From JAVWGW01 sp036651575 (GTDB lineage: Bacteria > Actinomycetota > Coriobacteriia > Coriobacteriales > Eggerthellaceae): DNA of 64,000 bases. Both the position numbers and the translations under genes were made by a program. The notes under the pieces were generated by a model. The model made no database searches. It worked only from the letters and a program-made list of their open reading frames with translations, and had not been told where the DNA came from. Of the stretch, positions 26,449 through 35,277 are shown one piece after another. Where the stretch lies: assembly GCA_036651575.1 (NCBI GenBank), contig JAVVXN010000001.1, forward strand, positions 22,266 to 86,265. The letters are read 5' to 3'. Position 1 is the first letter of the stretch; every line of letters starts with the position of its first letter.

Positions 26449-27690
26449 GTGAGTGAAATAAAGGTGCCGCAGGAAAGATTATGGACTCCGGCAAACATTG
26501 TCACCCTGCTGCGCATTTGCGGCGTCCCCCTGTTCGTTATCGCTTTGTTGAGTCCTTGGCCAACCTGGTTTCCTCAGTGGACCGAGGCTGAGCTGTGGAA
26601 ACCCTGGGTTGCAGCTCTTGCTTTCATTATTCTTGCAGCAACGGATGGGCTCGATGGCTACCTCGCTCGGAGTAGGGGCGAAGTGACGAATCTCGGTAAG
26701 TTCATGGATCCTTTAGCCGATAAGATATTGACCACCGCGGCGCTGCTTGCCCTCATTGAGCTCAACGTAGTGCCCTCATGGCCCGTCCTGATCATTCTCT
26801 GTCGTGAATTTATCGTTGCCGGTATCCGTATGGTTGCAGCGAATCAAAATGTTGTCATTGCCGCCAGCTGGTATGGCAAAGCAAAAACGGTTACGCAGAT
26901 TATTGCGATTGTTTTGTTCCTTATCAAAGATAGTCATATGGTGAGTGATTTTTCGGCAGTTCTTTCCGATCGGCTCTATCTCGTTTCTTGGGCCGTTATG
27001 CTGGTCGCATTAATTTTAACTATTGTGTCAATGCTTGATTACTTTGCAAAAGCAAAGGAATTGCTCAGTTTTTCGTCTGCGAAAAGCCATGAGGCTGACC
27101 CGGGGCGTTCTGCTTCTATGGCCAGCGATGTTACCGGGGAGGCCACGTGTGTTCCCCCTCGATCACTTGAGGAAGAAACGCTCGCGCGTATCACTTCAGC
27201 GGCTCTCGATGCGCTTGCCACAGAAGTGCTTGCTGCCGCTCGGCGACGAGGACGCACCATTGCATTAGCGGAAAGCTTGACTGGCGGCTTGATTGCGGCA
27301 ACCCTCACCGCCCAGCCCGGATCCTCCGATGTGGTAGCGGGAGCAATCGTGAGCTACACTAATGAGGTGAAGCATATCCGTTTGGGAGTTTCTCGGGAAA
27401 CGCTTGCGACCCATGGGGCCGTCAGCGAACAGTGCGCAACGGAGATGGCAATCGGTGCTCGCAAAAACCTTGGATCCGACATAGCTTTATCCGTCACGGG
27501 GATTGCAGGGCCCCGTGGTGCCGAAGCGGGAAAACCGGTCGGCACGGTATGGTTTGGTCTTGCCGATGCCCAGATACGGTATGCGACAAATCGTCATTTT
27601 GACGGAGACCGACAGCAAGTTCGTCTTCAGACCGTACGTTTTGCGCTGGAGTTGATGTTGCGTGTACTGTCTGATCCGCCGCAAGAATAA
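26449..27690 (+). CDS. pgsA-cinA: Fusion: phosphatidylglycerophosphate synthase (PgsA) + CinA C-terminal amidohydrolase
   Basis: One 413-residue reading frame holds two enzymes. Residues 1-205 are a multi-helix CDP-alcohol phosphatidyltransferase with the complete motif D66-x2-DG-x2-AR-x8-G-x3-D-x3-D91, the PgsA reaction of phosphatidylglycerol synthesis. After a polar linker (about 206-240), residues 241-405 match the CinA C-terminal domain (ALAESLTGGLIAATLT, VSYTNEVK, GIAGPRGAEAGKPVGTVW), which deamidates nicotinamide mononucleotide. There is no stop between them. In many bacteria pgsA and cinA are adjacent genes just before recA, so this looks like a fusion of neighbours; recA follows here too. 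A separate internal start for CinA is possible but no good ribosome site is visible. Confidence 0.88.
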   Translation: MSEIKVPQERLWTPANIVTLLRICGVPLFVIALLSPWPTWFPQWTEAELWKPWVAALAFIILAATDGLDGYLARSRGEVTNLGKFMDPLADKILTTAALLALIELNVVPSWPVLIILCREFIVAGIRMVAANQNVVIAASWYGKAKTVTQIIAIVLFLIKDSHMVSDFSAVLSDRLYLVSWAVMLVALILTIVSMLDYFAKAKELLSFSSAKSHEADPGRSASMASDVTGEATCVPPRSLEEETLARITSAALDALATEVLAAARRRGRTIALAESLTGGLIAATLTAQPGSSDVVAGAIVSYTNEVKHIRLGVSRETLATHGAVSEQCATEMAIGARKNLGSDIALSVTGIAGPRGAEAGKPVGTVWFGLADAQIRYATNRHFDGDRQQVRLQTVRFALELMLRVLSDPPQE

Positions 27691-27848
27691 AGCGGATATC
27701 GTTTCGGGGAGGTTTTACCCTCAATCGGTAATAATTTGAAAGATTTTATAAGAATTCTCTCTTCTTTTTCTTGGATTTTGCGAGATTTTTTCACGCTATC
27801 GGCAAGATGGTTGCCGTAGGATATTCCCATGTCGTTTCGGGAAAAGTC

Positions 27849-27876
27849 TTGACGAACAAACATTTGTTCGTATAAT
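27849..27876 (+). promoter_or_regulatory. recA promoter
   Basis: TTGACG (27849-27854), 16-base spacer, TATAAT (27871-27876): a near-consensus promoter whose spacer is filled by the SOS box. Confidence 0.85.
27853..27870. promoter_or_regulatory. LexA operator (SOS box) of recA
   Basis: CGAACAAACATTTGTTCG. Its right 14 bases (27857-27870) are the exact reverse complement of the box at 39743-39756 near lexA. LexA bound here would cover the whole -35 to -10 spacer. Confidence 0.85.
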
Positions 27877-27922
27877 AGAATCGATACAGAGAAAAGAATC
27901 GTGCCCCATAGAAGGAGAGAGC

Positions 27923-29008
27923 ATGGATCAAGATAAAGAGAAGGCGCTCAAGCTTACGACCGATCAGATTGAATCGAAATTCGGCCAGGGTGCCATCATG
28001 AAGCTGGGGGAAAACGGTAAGCGTTTAGAAATCGGTATTATTCCCACGGGTGCTCTACCGCTTGATGCTGCACTCGGTATCGGCGGTGTGCCTCGTGGTC
28101 GTATTGTTGAAATCTATGGCCCTGAATCAAGTGGTAAAACTACGCTTGCCCTGCATATTCTCGCCGAAGCGCAGGCGGCGGGTGGCGTCGTGGCATTCAT
28201 CGATGCAGAGCATGCGCTTGATCCCATTTACGCTGCTCGATTGGGGGTTGATATCGATGCGGTGCTCATATCGCAACCGGACACGGGCGAGCAAGGTCTT
28301 GAAATTTGCGACATGCTGGTCCGGAGTAACGCTATCGATTGCATCGTCATCGACTCGGTAGCCGCACTGGTTCCTCGCGCTGAAATTGAGGGTGAAATCG
28401 GCGATGTCTCCATGGGCTTGCAGGCACGTCTCATGTCCCAGGCGTTGCGCAAACTGGCTGGTTCGCTTTCAAAATCGAACACCACCTGTATTTTCATCAA
28501 TCAATTACGTGAAAAAATCGGTGTTATGTTCGGCAATCCCGAAACGACAACCGGAGGCCGTGCTCTGAAATTCTTTTCAAGCGTACGTATTGATATTCGT
28601 CGCATAGATTCAATCAAGCAAAACAATGAACTGGTTGGCAATCGCGTGCGTGCAAAAGTTGTCAAAAACAAGGTTTCACCTCCGTTTCGTCAGGCAGAGT
28701 TTGATCTTATGTACGGAGAGGGCATTTCTAAAGAAGGATGTATCGTCGATATGGGCGTTGAGGGTGGTATCGTGAAAAAGAGTGGTTCATGGTATACCTA
28801 CGGAGAAGAACGTTTAGGGCAGGGTCGCGAAGCTGCAAAACTTACCCTGAAGACAAATCCCGATATGCGCGAAGAAATTGAAGCAAAAGTTCGTGACCAT
28901 TTTGCGATTCCTGTTTCAAAGGCGGCGCTTCCTCCCGAAGTGGTGTCAAAAGGAAAAAAAACGTCTGCGAACACTCCTCCCGCTAAAGCGGCAAATCCCA
29001 AAGCGTAA
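27923..29008 (+). CDS. recA: Recombinase RecA
   Basis: The 361-residue strand-exchange protein and SOS co-protease. Walker A GPESSGKTT (about 66-74), VAFIDAEHALDP, the CIVIDSVAALVPRAEIEGE Walker B region, GRALKFFSSVRIDIRR and the C-terminal domain are all present and full length. gaaggagag precedes the ATG. It is controlled by an SOS promoter and followed 8 bases later by recX. Confidence 0.98.
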   Translation: MDQDKEKALKLTTDQIESKFGQGAIMKLGENGKRLEIGIIPTGALPLDAALGIGGVPRGRIVEIYGPESSGKTTLALHILAEAQAAGGVVAFIDAEHALDPIYAARLGVDIDAVLISQPDTGEQGLEICDMLVRSNAIDCIVIDSVAALVPRAEIEGEIGDVSMGLQARLMSQALRKLAGSLSKSNTTCIFINQLREKIGVMFGNPETTTGGRALKFFSSVRIDIRRIDSIKQNNELVGNRVRAKVVKNKVSPPFRQAEFDLMYGEGISKEGCIVDMGVEGGIVKKSGSWYTYGEERLGQGREAAKLTLKTNPDMREEIEAKVRDHFAIPVSKAALPPEVVSKGKKTSANTPPAKAANPKA

Positions 29009-29016
29009 AACGTTTT

Positions 29017-29577
29017 ATGCCTATCATCGACGAAACCTTTCTCAATGATCTCAGCGCGCGGTTGGATCGTGGAGCCCTTGCTGATTTGTCTTCTGATGAT
29101 GAAGAACAAAAGGTTCTCCAAAAAAAAGCTTTTCAAAAGATTGAACGGCTTTGTTCGGTGCGGGATCAATCGAGCAAAGCCCTTCGCGAGCGCCTGATAC
29201 GCGAAGGCTTCGATGAGTGTGCGACAAATGAGGCAATAACGCGAGCACTCTCGTGCGGGCTGCTTGACGACGGGCGCTTTGCTGACGTGTTGATACGTAC
29301 GCGCCTGTCGGCCGGAAAGGGCTTGATGGGAATCGAAGCAGAACTTGTTCGCTTTGATATTGATCCGGAAAGCGTCTCAGGGTGGCCGAGCGATTATGGA
29401 ATTTCTCCCGAAACGGAGATTGACCGCGCTTTACTGCTTCTGCAGCGCAAACCGCCCCATACGAAAAACATGCGAGATGCGGCTTATCGCAAGCTGGTAG
29501 GGAAGGGCTACGCGAGTTCTGTGGCGTCTACCGCAGCACGTCTTTGGTTCGAATCTTTACCTGAATCCCGTGGTTAA
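29017..29577 (+). CDS. recX: RecA regulatory protein RecX
   Basis: A 186-residue RecX-family protein, a modulator of RecA filament growth. Three helical repeats are seen, with RDQSSKALRERLIREGF and CGLLDDGRFADVLIRTRLSAGKG as the typical family segments. It has an about 45-residue N-terminal extension. It lies 8 bases after recA with no clear Shine-Dalgarno, so translation is probably coupled. Confidence 0.88.
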   Translation: MPIIDETFLNDLSARLDRGALADLSSDDEEQKVLQKKAFQKIERLCSVRDQSSKALRERLIREGFDECATNEAITRALSCGLLDDGRFADVLIRTRLSAGKGLMGIEAELVRFDIDPESVSGWPSDYGISPETEIDRALLLLQRKPPHTKNMRDAAYRKLVGKGYASSVASTAARLWFESLPESRG

Positions 29578-29799
29578 TGTGGCTTTATGGAAAACCCCCG
29601 AGGCGCCCTCTATGCAAAATTGTGGTAAAGCTCTATCATGGATGCACGCTTGAGTTTACGTACCGTAAGGTATTTTTTATAGAAAACTTCATAAAACTAC
29701 CCCGTTTTGTGCGTTTGCTCATGCTAGGTGTATGCCTGGCATTTTTTATGCCACAAAATATGTCATCCTGTTGGTTTTATTAAAAGAAAGGGGGAGCGA

Positions 29800-31332
29800 A
29801 TGCCTGAATTTGTATGGCTTCTTATCGGAGCCGTTATCGGTGTCGCTCTCGGCTTTGTTATCGCGCGTTTCGGAGTGACTGCTTCAACTAAGCGTTCCAT
29901 GCTCGAAGCAGAAAATCTCGTTTCAAACGCCCAAAAACAAGCCGAAACGCTTCGCCGCGAAGCAATTGTTGAAGCAAAAGATGAAGTACTGAAGATGAAG
30001 CAGGACGCGCAGACTGAAAATAAAGAGCGTATGCGTGAAGTCCGCACTGCAGAAAACCGCATTTCCCAACGAGAGGAATCGCTTGACCGTCGTGTTGAAT
30101 CCCTCGATACGCGCGAGCATCAGATATCATCGATGCAGGGACAGCTTGAAAAAAAAGAACGAGATTTAGTTGAAGCGGGCAATGAAATCAACGTGCGCCT
30201 GGAAAGCATTGCCGGCATGTCGCCGCAAGATGCGAAGAGGGAACTTCTTGAGACCTTAAAAGATGAAGTTACGCATGAATCCGCTGCGGTCATTCGCTAT
30301 TCAGAGGCTCGCACTAAGGCCGAATGCGATAAGAAATCCCGTGAAATTCTCAGCCTGGCTATCCAGCGTGTTGCCGCAGACCACACAGCTGAGAACACGG
30401 TATCCACTATCCATATTCCTTCAGATGATTTGAAGGGCCGCATCATTGGACGCGAGGGGCGCAACATTCGCTCGTTTGAGCAGCTGACGGGCACGAATCT
30501 GATTATTGACGACACGCCGGAATGTGTGACTATTTCGTGCTTTGACCCGGTTCGTCGCGAAATCGGTCGCGTCACTATGGAAAATCTTATTGCCGATGGT
30601 CGCATTCATCCTGCGCGCATTGAAGAGATGTTTTCCAAGGCTGAAGATTTCGTAAATCAGCAGGTGCTCGATGCCGGCGCACAAGCTACGTTTGATACCG
30701 GTATCCACGATCTTCATCCCGAGCTCGAAAAAACGCTCGGTCGGTTACGGTATCGTACGTCGTATGGACAAAATGTTTTAAACCATTCGCTTGAGGTCGC
30801 TTATTTATGTGGCGTTATGGCCTCTGAGCTTGGTCTTGATCCCGTTCCTGCCAAGCGTGCCGGTCTTCTTCATGACCTGGGTAAAGCGGTTGACCACGAG
30901 GTTGAAGGAAGCCACGCGGTGATCGGCGCCGACCTCGCCCGCCGTTTCGGGGAAAAACCAGAAATCGTTCATGCTATCGAGGCTCATCACGCCGATGTCG
31001 AGCCCAGCAGCGTGCTTGATGTTCTCGTGCAGGCAGCTGATGCTATTTCGGCTGCACGACCCGGTGCTCGTAAAGAAACGCTCGATACCTATATCAAGCG
31101 CCTTGAGAAGCTTGAAGAAATCGCGAATGCCCACAAGGGCGTTGAGCGTACGTATGCCATTCAGGCTGGTCGTGAAGTGCGTGTTATGGTCGAGCCCGAA
31201 CAGGTTGACGAAGCTTCAACGACCGTACTTGCGCATGATATTGCCCATCAAATTGAAAGTGAGATGCAGTATCCCGGTCAAGTGAAGGTTGTCGTTATCC
31301 GCGAAAGCCGAGCTGTCGATTACGCCAAGTAA
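29800..31332 (+). CDS. rny: Ribonuclease Y
   Basis: Membrane-anchored endoribonuclease that starts mRNA decay. The 510-residue protein has an N-terminal transmembrane helix (about 4-22), a long coiled coil (25-150), a KH domain (IIGREGRNIRSFEQLTGTNLIIDDTP) and an HD domain with HDLGK near 357. ATG 29800 after aaagggggag begins MPEFVWLL; an upstream ATG lacks support. The 222 bases before it hold a small TTACG/CGTAA dyad (29656-29668) but no clear promoter. Confidence 0.96.
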   Translation: MPEFVWLLIGAVIGVALGFVIARFGVTASTKRSMLEAENLVSNAQKQAETLRREAIVEAKDEVLKMKQDAQTENKERMREVRTAENRISQREESLDRRVESLDTREHQISSMQGQLEKKERDLVEAGNEINVRLESIAGMSPQDAKRELLETLKDEVTHESAAVIRYSEARTKAECDKKSREILSLAIQRVAADHTAENTVSTIHIPSDDLKGRIIGREGRNIRSFEQLTGTNLIIDDTPECVTISCFDPVRREIGRVTMENLIADGRIHPARIEEMFSKAEDFVNQQVLDAGAQATFDTGIHDLHPELEKTLGRLRYRTSYGQNVLNHSLEVAYLCGVMASELGLDPVPAKRAGLLHDLGKAVDHEVEGSHAVIGADLARRFGEKPEIVHAIEAHHADVEPSSVLDVLVQAADAISAARPGARKETLDTYIKRLEKLEEIANAHKGVERTYAIQAGREVRVMVEPEQVDEASTTVLAHDIAHQIESEMQYPGQVKVVVIRESRAVDYAK

Positions 31333-31333
31333 C

Positions 31334-32425
31334 ATGTCTCAAGATTTAACAGATTTTATTGAAGTGGTAACGGGTGAAAGCCATCTCCGGGTCGAAGATG
31401 ATCTTGGGGATGGCTTTGTTCGTTTACGTTCGTCGGAAGCGGAACGACGCCAGGCGCAACACGATATTCGCTCGACGGAGGATATCGTCATCGAGATGCT
31501 TCGCAACGCACGCGATGCAGGCGCACGCAGCATCTTCCTTGCCGTGGCGCGCGATGGAGACAAACGTCTTATCACTATGATCGATGATGGCTCGGGTATC
31601 CCTCAGGCTATGCAGGAGCGTGTTTTTGAATCGAGGGTTACCTCCAAGCTCGATAGCGTTCATCTGGATCGTTGGGGGATTCATGGCCGTGGAATGGCCT
31701 TATTTTCCATCCGATCGAATGTCGAACGCGCACAGGTTGTGTCGTCGGACAAGGGTAAGGGGAGCGCTTTTTTGGTGCAAAGCGACACAAAAGTGCTTTC
31801 GGAAAAAACTGACCAATCAAGCATGCCGCTTTTGGCGTTTGACGAAGCTGCCAACCTCAGCGTGCGGGGTCCACGTAATATAAATCGAACCGTGATCGAA
31901 TTTGCGCTCGAAGAACAAAATGTCTGTACCGTTTATCTTGGATCGCCCACCGAGATCGCAGCAACACTTTTTGCATTTGGCCAGGCAACGACGGTGCGAG
32001 GATCGCGCGCGTTTTGCCGGGACGTAACCGAACTACCCTTAACCAAGCGGCTTTTCTTTGCGGGGGATCCTGCCGATTTTGTCTCCATTGCCGAAACGCT
32101 TGGACTCTCCTTGTCCCAAAGAAGTGCTCGTCGTATTCTTGACGGTGACATTGAGCCGATCTCTCCCGTGACCGAGACGTTGAGCATAACGGGAGGCACC
32201 GATGATCTCCCTTCCAAGAAAAAACGGCATCCAGAAGAGTCCGACACCTACGATGCGCGCGGCCTGAAGATTTCTCCCGAAGATTTGGCTGATTTTTCTT
32301 CTCAAATTTCGCAGATATACCAAGGACTTGCTCGGGATTACTATCTCGATCCCGCCATACAACCAAACGTAACGGTTCGCAAAGACGAGATTGTTGTGCA
32401 TATTCCCGTTCATAAGCTTCGTTAA
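31334..32425 (+). CDS. Orphan GHKL-type ATPase (HATPase_c protein)
   Basis: A 363-residue protein with a GHKL ATP-binding domain: N box EMLRNARDAGA (about 54-64), G1 DDGSGIP (84-90) and G2 GIHGRGMAL (115-123). No histidine-phosphotransfer, sensor, gyrase or MutL domain is recognisable; the C-terminal half is of unknown type and ends in a charged KKKRHPEE linker plus a short beta/alpha tail. ATG 31334 begins 2 bases after rny stops, so it is coupled to RNase Y. spoVS follows. It could be an HSP90/MORC-like conformational ATPase or a serine kinase; function unknown. Confidence 0.75.
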   Translation: MSQDLTDFIEVVTGESHLRVEDDLGDGFVRLRSSEAERRQAQHDIRSTEDIVIEMLRNARDAGARSIFLAVARDGDKRLITMIDDGSGIPQAMQERVFESRVTSKLDSVHLDRWGIHGRGMALFSIRSNVERAQVVSSDKGKGSAFLVQSDTKVLSEKTDQSSMPLLAFDEAANLSVRGPRNINRTVIEFALEEQNVCTVYLGSPTEIAATLFAFGQATTVRGSRAFCRDVTELPLTKRLFFAGDPADFVSIAETLGLSLSQRSARRILDGDIEPISPVTETLSITGGTDDLPSKKKRHPEESDTYDARGLKISPEDLADFSSQISQIYQGLARDYYLDPAIQPNVTVRKDEIVVHIPVHKLR

Positions 32426-32426
32426 G

Positions 32427-32455
32427 TTGCGTTAAAGTGAATGAATGGATAAAAT
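32427..32455 (+). promoter_or_regulatory. Candidate spoVS promoter
   Basis: TTGCGT (32427-32432), 17-base spacer, TAAAAT (32450-32455), giving an about 80-base leader to spoVS. Confidence 0.55.
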
Positions 32456-32542
32456 CATGTACATACGTCAGAGCCGTACGGCAGCACATAATAAATACTG
32501 AACACACCAAAGATGAACCACTGAACAAACAAAGGACATGCG

Positions 32543-32896
32543 GTGACGCAACCACTTGAAAAAAGGCAGGAAATTGGCTGCCTCAAAGTTTCTTCTAAAT
32601 CTTCTCCGGCTTCGGTTGCTGGTGCTATTGCCGGTATGGTGAAAGATGGTGTCTGTGTAGAAATCCAATCGGTTGGCGCTGGTGCGGTCAACCAGGCGGT
32701 AAAGGCGATTGCGATTTCTCGAGGATTTTTGTCGCCTGTCGGTATTGAAATCGTTTGCATTCCTTCTTTTACCGACATCGTAATTGATGGGGAATATCGT
32801 ACTGCTATTCGTTTTTCGGTAGAACCCCGCAGCATCTTAACGACACGTACCACCTTGAGCGAATCTGCTCTTTCCGCATCAAACTCCGATCAATAG
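32543..32896 (+). CDS. spoVS: Stage V sporulation protein S homologue
   Basis: A 117-residue SpoVS-family protein (LKVSSKSSPASVAGAIAGMVKDG, VQSVGAGAVNQAVKAIAISRGFL, DIVIDGEYRTAIRFSVEPR), an Alba-like small DNA/RNA-binding fold. In Bacillus it affects sporulation and division; it is also common in non-sporulating lineages. The GTG start follows aaagga. Its C-terminal Ser/Thr-rich tail is about 20 residues longer than the core. It sits between the orphan ATPase and miaB. Confidence 0.92.
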   Translation: MTQPLEKRQEIGCLKVSSKSSPASVAGAIAGMVKDGVCVEIQSVGAGAVNQAVKAIAISRGFLSPVGIEIVCIPSFTDIVIDGEYRTAIRFSVEPRSILTTRTTLSESALSASNSDQ

Positions 32897-32905
32897 GCGA
32901 CCACA

Positions 32906-34297
32906 ATGCAATATCCTCTTTTGGAAAAGACATTTTGTGTCCGAACTTTTGGATGCCAAATGAACAAACATGACTCTGAACGCATCTGCGGAACCCTGGA
33001 AGCGCTCGGCGCTCTTCCGGTTGAGACGTACGAGGATGCCGATATTGTCATTTTCATGACGTGCTGCGTGCGGGAGGCTGCGGATGTGCGCCTTATGGGA
33101 CAAGTTGCTTCACTCAAAAATCTTCCTTTGCGGACAAAAGCTCCCGTATCAAAGCGCATTATCGCGGTAGGGGGGTGTATCGGTCAGCGAGATGGTGAAA
33201 AGCTGGTCGAAGCTCTGCCTCATCTCGATGTTGTTTTCGGTACTCACAACCTTGCCTCCCTTCCTCATCTCCTCGAGAGCGCCCTCGAAGAAGGAGGCCA
33301 CCACGTGGAGGTTCGAGAGGAATCAACTGATTTTCCCACCGATCTTCCCAGTGATCGTGAGCACGAATGGTCAGCTTGGCTCCCAATCACCATTGGCTGC
33401 AATAATTTTTGTACCTACTGCATTGTTCCCTATGTTCGCGGGCGCGAAAAATCTCGACCGCTTGAAGATATTGCTGCTGAAGCGCAAGCTCTTGTTGCCT
33501 CGGGCGTGAAAGAGATTACCCTTCTTGGGCAAAACGTCAATTCGTATGGTCGCGACCTGTATGGCCAATCCCGTTTTGCCAACGTACTTGATGCTGTACA
33601 CGAAAGCGGTATTGCGCGAATACGTTTTGCAACAAGCCATCCAAAAGACTTGAGCGATGAAGTGATCGAACGTTTTGCGACACTGCCAAACCTCATGCCC
33701 GCGCTGCATCTTCCCGTCCAATCGGGATCAAATCGTATTTTACAGGCGATGAATCGAGGGTACACGCGCGAGCATTACCTTGCTTTGATTGAGAAAATTC
33801 GAGCTGCATGTCCGGGTATTGCACTTTCGAGCGATATCATTGTCGGCTTTCCTGGCGAAACTGAAGAGGATTTTCAGGATACCTACGACTTGGTTAAGCA
33901 GGTCGGTTACGGTCAGGTTTTCACATTCATTTACTCGAAGCGCGAGGGTACCCCTGCTGCAAACATGCATGACGACACGCCTCATGCGGTCATCCAGGCG
34001 CGCTTTGATCGGCTTCTTGCCCTTGTTCAGGAAATGGCGTGGAAGCAGAATCAAGCCGAACAGGATTGCGTTGTCGAGGTGTTGGTCGAAGGCGCTTCAA
34101 AGCGGGACCCTCACGTTCTCAGCGGCAGGAGTCCTAAGAATCAAACGGTTCATGCTCCGGTTCCTGAATCGATATCCCCTAATCGCATGGCGGGTACTTT
34201 GGTTTCCGTTCGCGTGAGTGAAGCGAAGACATGGTATCTTACGGGCGATATCGTTGCCGGTTTGCCCGCAGATGCCGCTCTTGAAAGTACGCGTTGA
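32906..34297 (+). CDS. miaB: tRNA i6A37 methylthiotransferase MiaB
   Basis: Radical SAM enzyme that turns i6A37 into ms2i6A37 of tRNA. The 463-residue protein begins with RTFGCQMNKHDSERICG, followed by TCCVREAAD, GGCIGQRDGE, the GCNNFCTYCIVPYVRGREKSR cluster motif and a C-terminal TRAM domain (VLVEGASKRDPHVLSGRSPKNQTVHAP). It is directly followed by miaA (6-base gap), which makes its substrate. Confidence 0.96.
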   Translation: MQYPLLEKTFCVRTFGCQMNKHDSERICGTLEALGALPVETYEDADIVIFMTCCVREAADVRLMGQVASLKNLPLRTKAPVSKRIIAVGGCIGQRDGEKLVEALPHLDVVFGTHNLASLPHLLESALEEGGHHVEVREESTDFPTDLPSDREHEWSAWLPITIGCNNFCTYCIVPYVRGREKSRPLEDIAAEAQALVASGVKEITLLGQNVNSYGRDLYGQSRFANVLDAVHESGIARIRFATSHPKDLSDEVIERFATLPNLMPALHLPVQSGSNRILQAMNRGYTREHYLALIEKIRAACPGIALSSDIIVGFPGETEEDFQDTYDLVKQVGYGQVFTFIYSKREGTPAANMHDDTPHAVIQARFDRLLALVQEMAWKQNQAEQDCVVEVLVEGASKRDPHVLSGRSPKNQTVHAPVPESISPNRMAGTLVSVRVSEAKTWYLTGDIVAGLPADAALESTR

Positions 34298-34303
34298 GGT
34301 ACG

Positions 34304-35245
34304 ATGAGCGCTCCTCTTGCCTTATCTCAACCGGTTATCTGTGTCGTCGGCGCAACGGCTACCGGCAAGACGGCGCTCGCGCAAGCGCTTGCCGAAATCA
34401 TCGACGGGGAAGTGGTAAGCGCTGATTCCATGCAAATCTATCGGGGTATGGATATTGGAACGGGAAAAATTCCGCCTTGCGAGCGCACCGTACCCTACCA
34501 TGGTCTCGATATCTGCGATCCCGGTACTCCGTATTCTGCCGCGTTATTTCAGATTCTGGCTCGCACGTGTTTTGATGATATTGAAACACGAGGTAAGCGG
34601 TCTGTTCTTTGCGGGGGAACCGGTCTTTACCTGCGAGCAGCGCTTGATGACTACGATTTCCCTTCGGGGACTCAGGTTGAAAACCCCGTACGAGAACGCT
34701 ATGCCCGCCTGCTTGAACAGCGGGGCGCTTTGGCGGTGTGGAATATGCTGGCTTCGATAGATCCTGCTTCAGCGGCTCTTATCCATCCCAACAATACTCG
34801 ACGGGTTATACGCGCTTTCGAGCTTCTTTCCGAAGGTCGACGTTATGCTACGCTCCACGAAGGCCTGGCTCAACTCGAGCAAATTGTTCCTGCAATATTT
34901 ATCGGTCTTGCGGTCGATCCGCCCCTTCTCAATAAACGCATCGATCGGCGGGTTGATGCCATGATTGAAGACGGATTGGTCGATGAGGTGAAAAATTTGC
35001 TCGACCAGGGTTTTCATGATGGCGTTACCGCACCGCAGGCGATAGGATATAAAGAAATCGTTGCAGCTCTTGAGGGTAGGCTTTCTTTTGATGAAGCCAT
35101 TGAACGTATCAAGATTGCGACGCATCGGTATGCAAAACGCCAAAGAACCTGGTTTCGCAAGGACGCACGCATCCAGTGGCTTTGCGCAGATTCGCAAGAT
35201 ACCGAACAGCTCGCATATCGGGCATGCACTGAATTGTTACAATAG
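34304..35245 (+). CDS. miaA: tRNA dimethylallyltransferase MiaA
   Basis: Transfers the dimethylallyl group to A37 of tRNAs reading UNN codons. The 313-residue protein has the P-loop GATATGKT (16-23), SADSMQIYRGMDIGTGK, LCGGTGLYLRAALDDYDFP and the C-terminal PQAIGYKEIV and RYAKRQRTWFRKD signatures. It is paired with miaB, so i6A and ms2i6A formation are co-expressed. Confidence 0.96.
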   Translation: MSAPLALSQPVICVVGATATGKTALAQALAEIIDGEVVSADSMQIYRGMDIGTGKIPPCERTVPYHGLDICDPGTPYSAALFQILARTCFDDIETRGKRSVLCGGTGLYLRAALDDYDFPSGTQVENPVRERYARLLEQRGALAVWNMLASIDPASAALIHPNNTRRVIRAFELLSEGRRYATLHEGLAQLEQIVPAIFIGLAVDPPLLNKRIDRRVDAMIEDGLVDEVKNLLDQGFHDGVTAPQAIGYKEIVAALEGRLSFDEAIERIKIATHRYAKRQRTWFRKDARIQWLCADSQDTEQLAYRACTELLQ

Positions 35246-35277
35246 ATTCCACACCGAGTAAGGAGAATACGACGCAC

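Noticed and set aside
27800..27816. CGGCAA/TTGCCG hairpin upstream of recA as a terminator of the PgsA-CinA gene
   Set aside because: No T-run follows and it is 110 bases after the stop; too weak to annotate.
29656..29668. TTACG-tac-CGTAA dyad before rny as an operator
   Set aside because: Only five-base arms; expected by chance in a 222-base AT-rich region.
31857..32555. A 232-codon minus-strand frame over the orphan ATPase gene
   Set aside because: It is antisense to a gene with clear GHKL motifs, and has no start signal.
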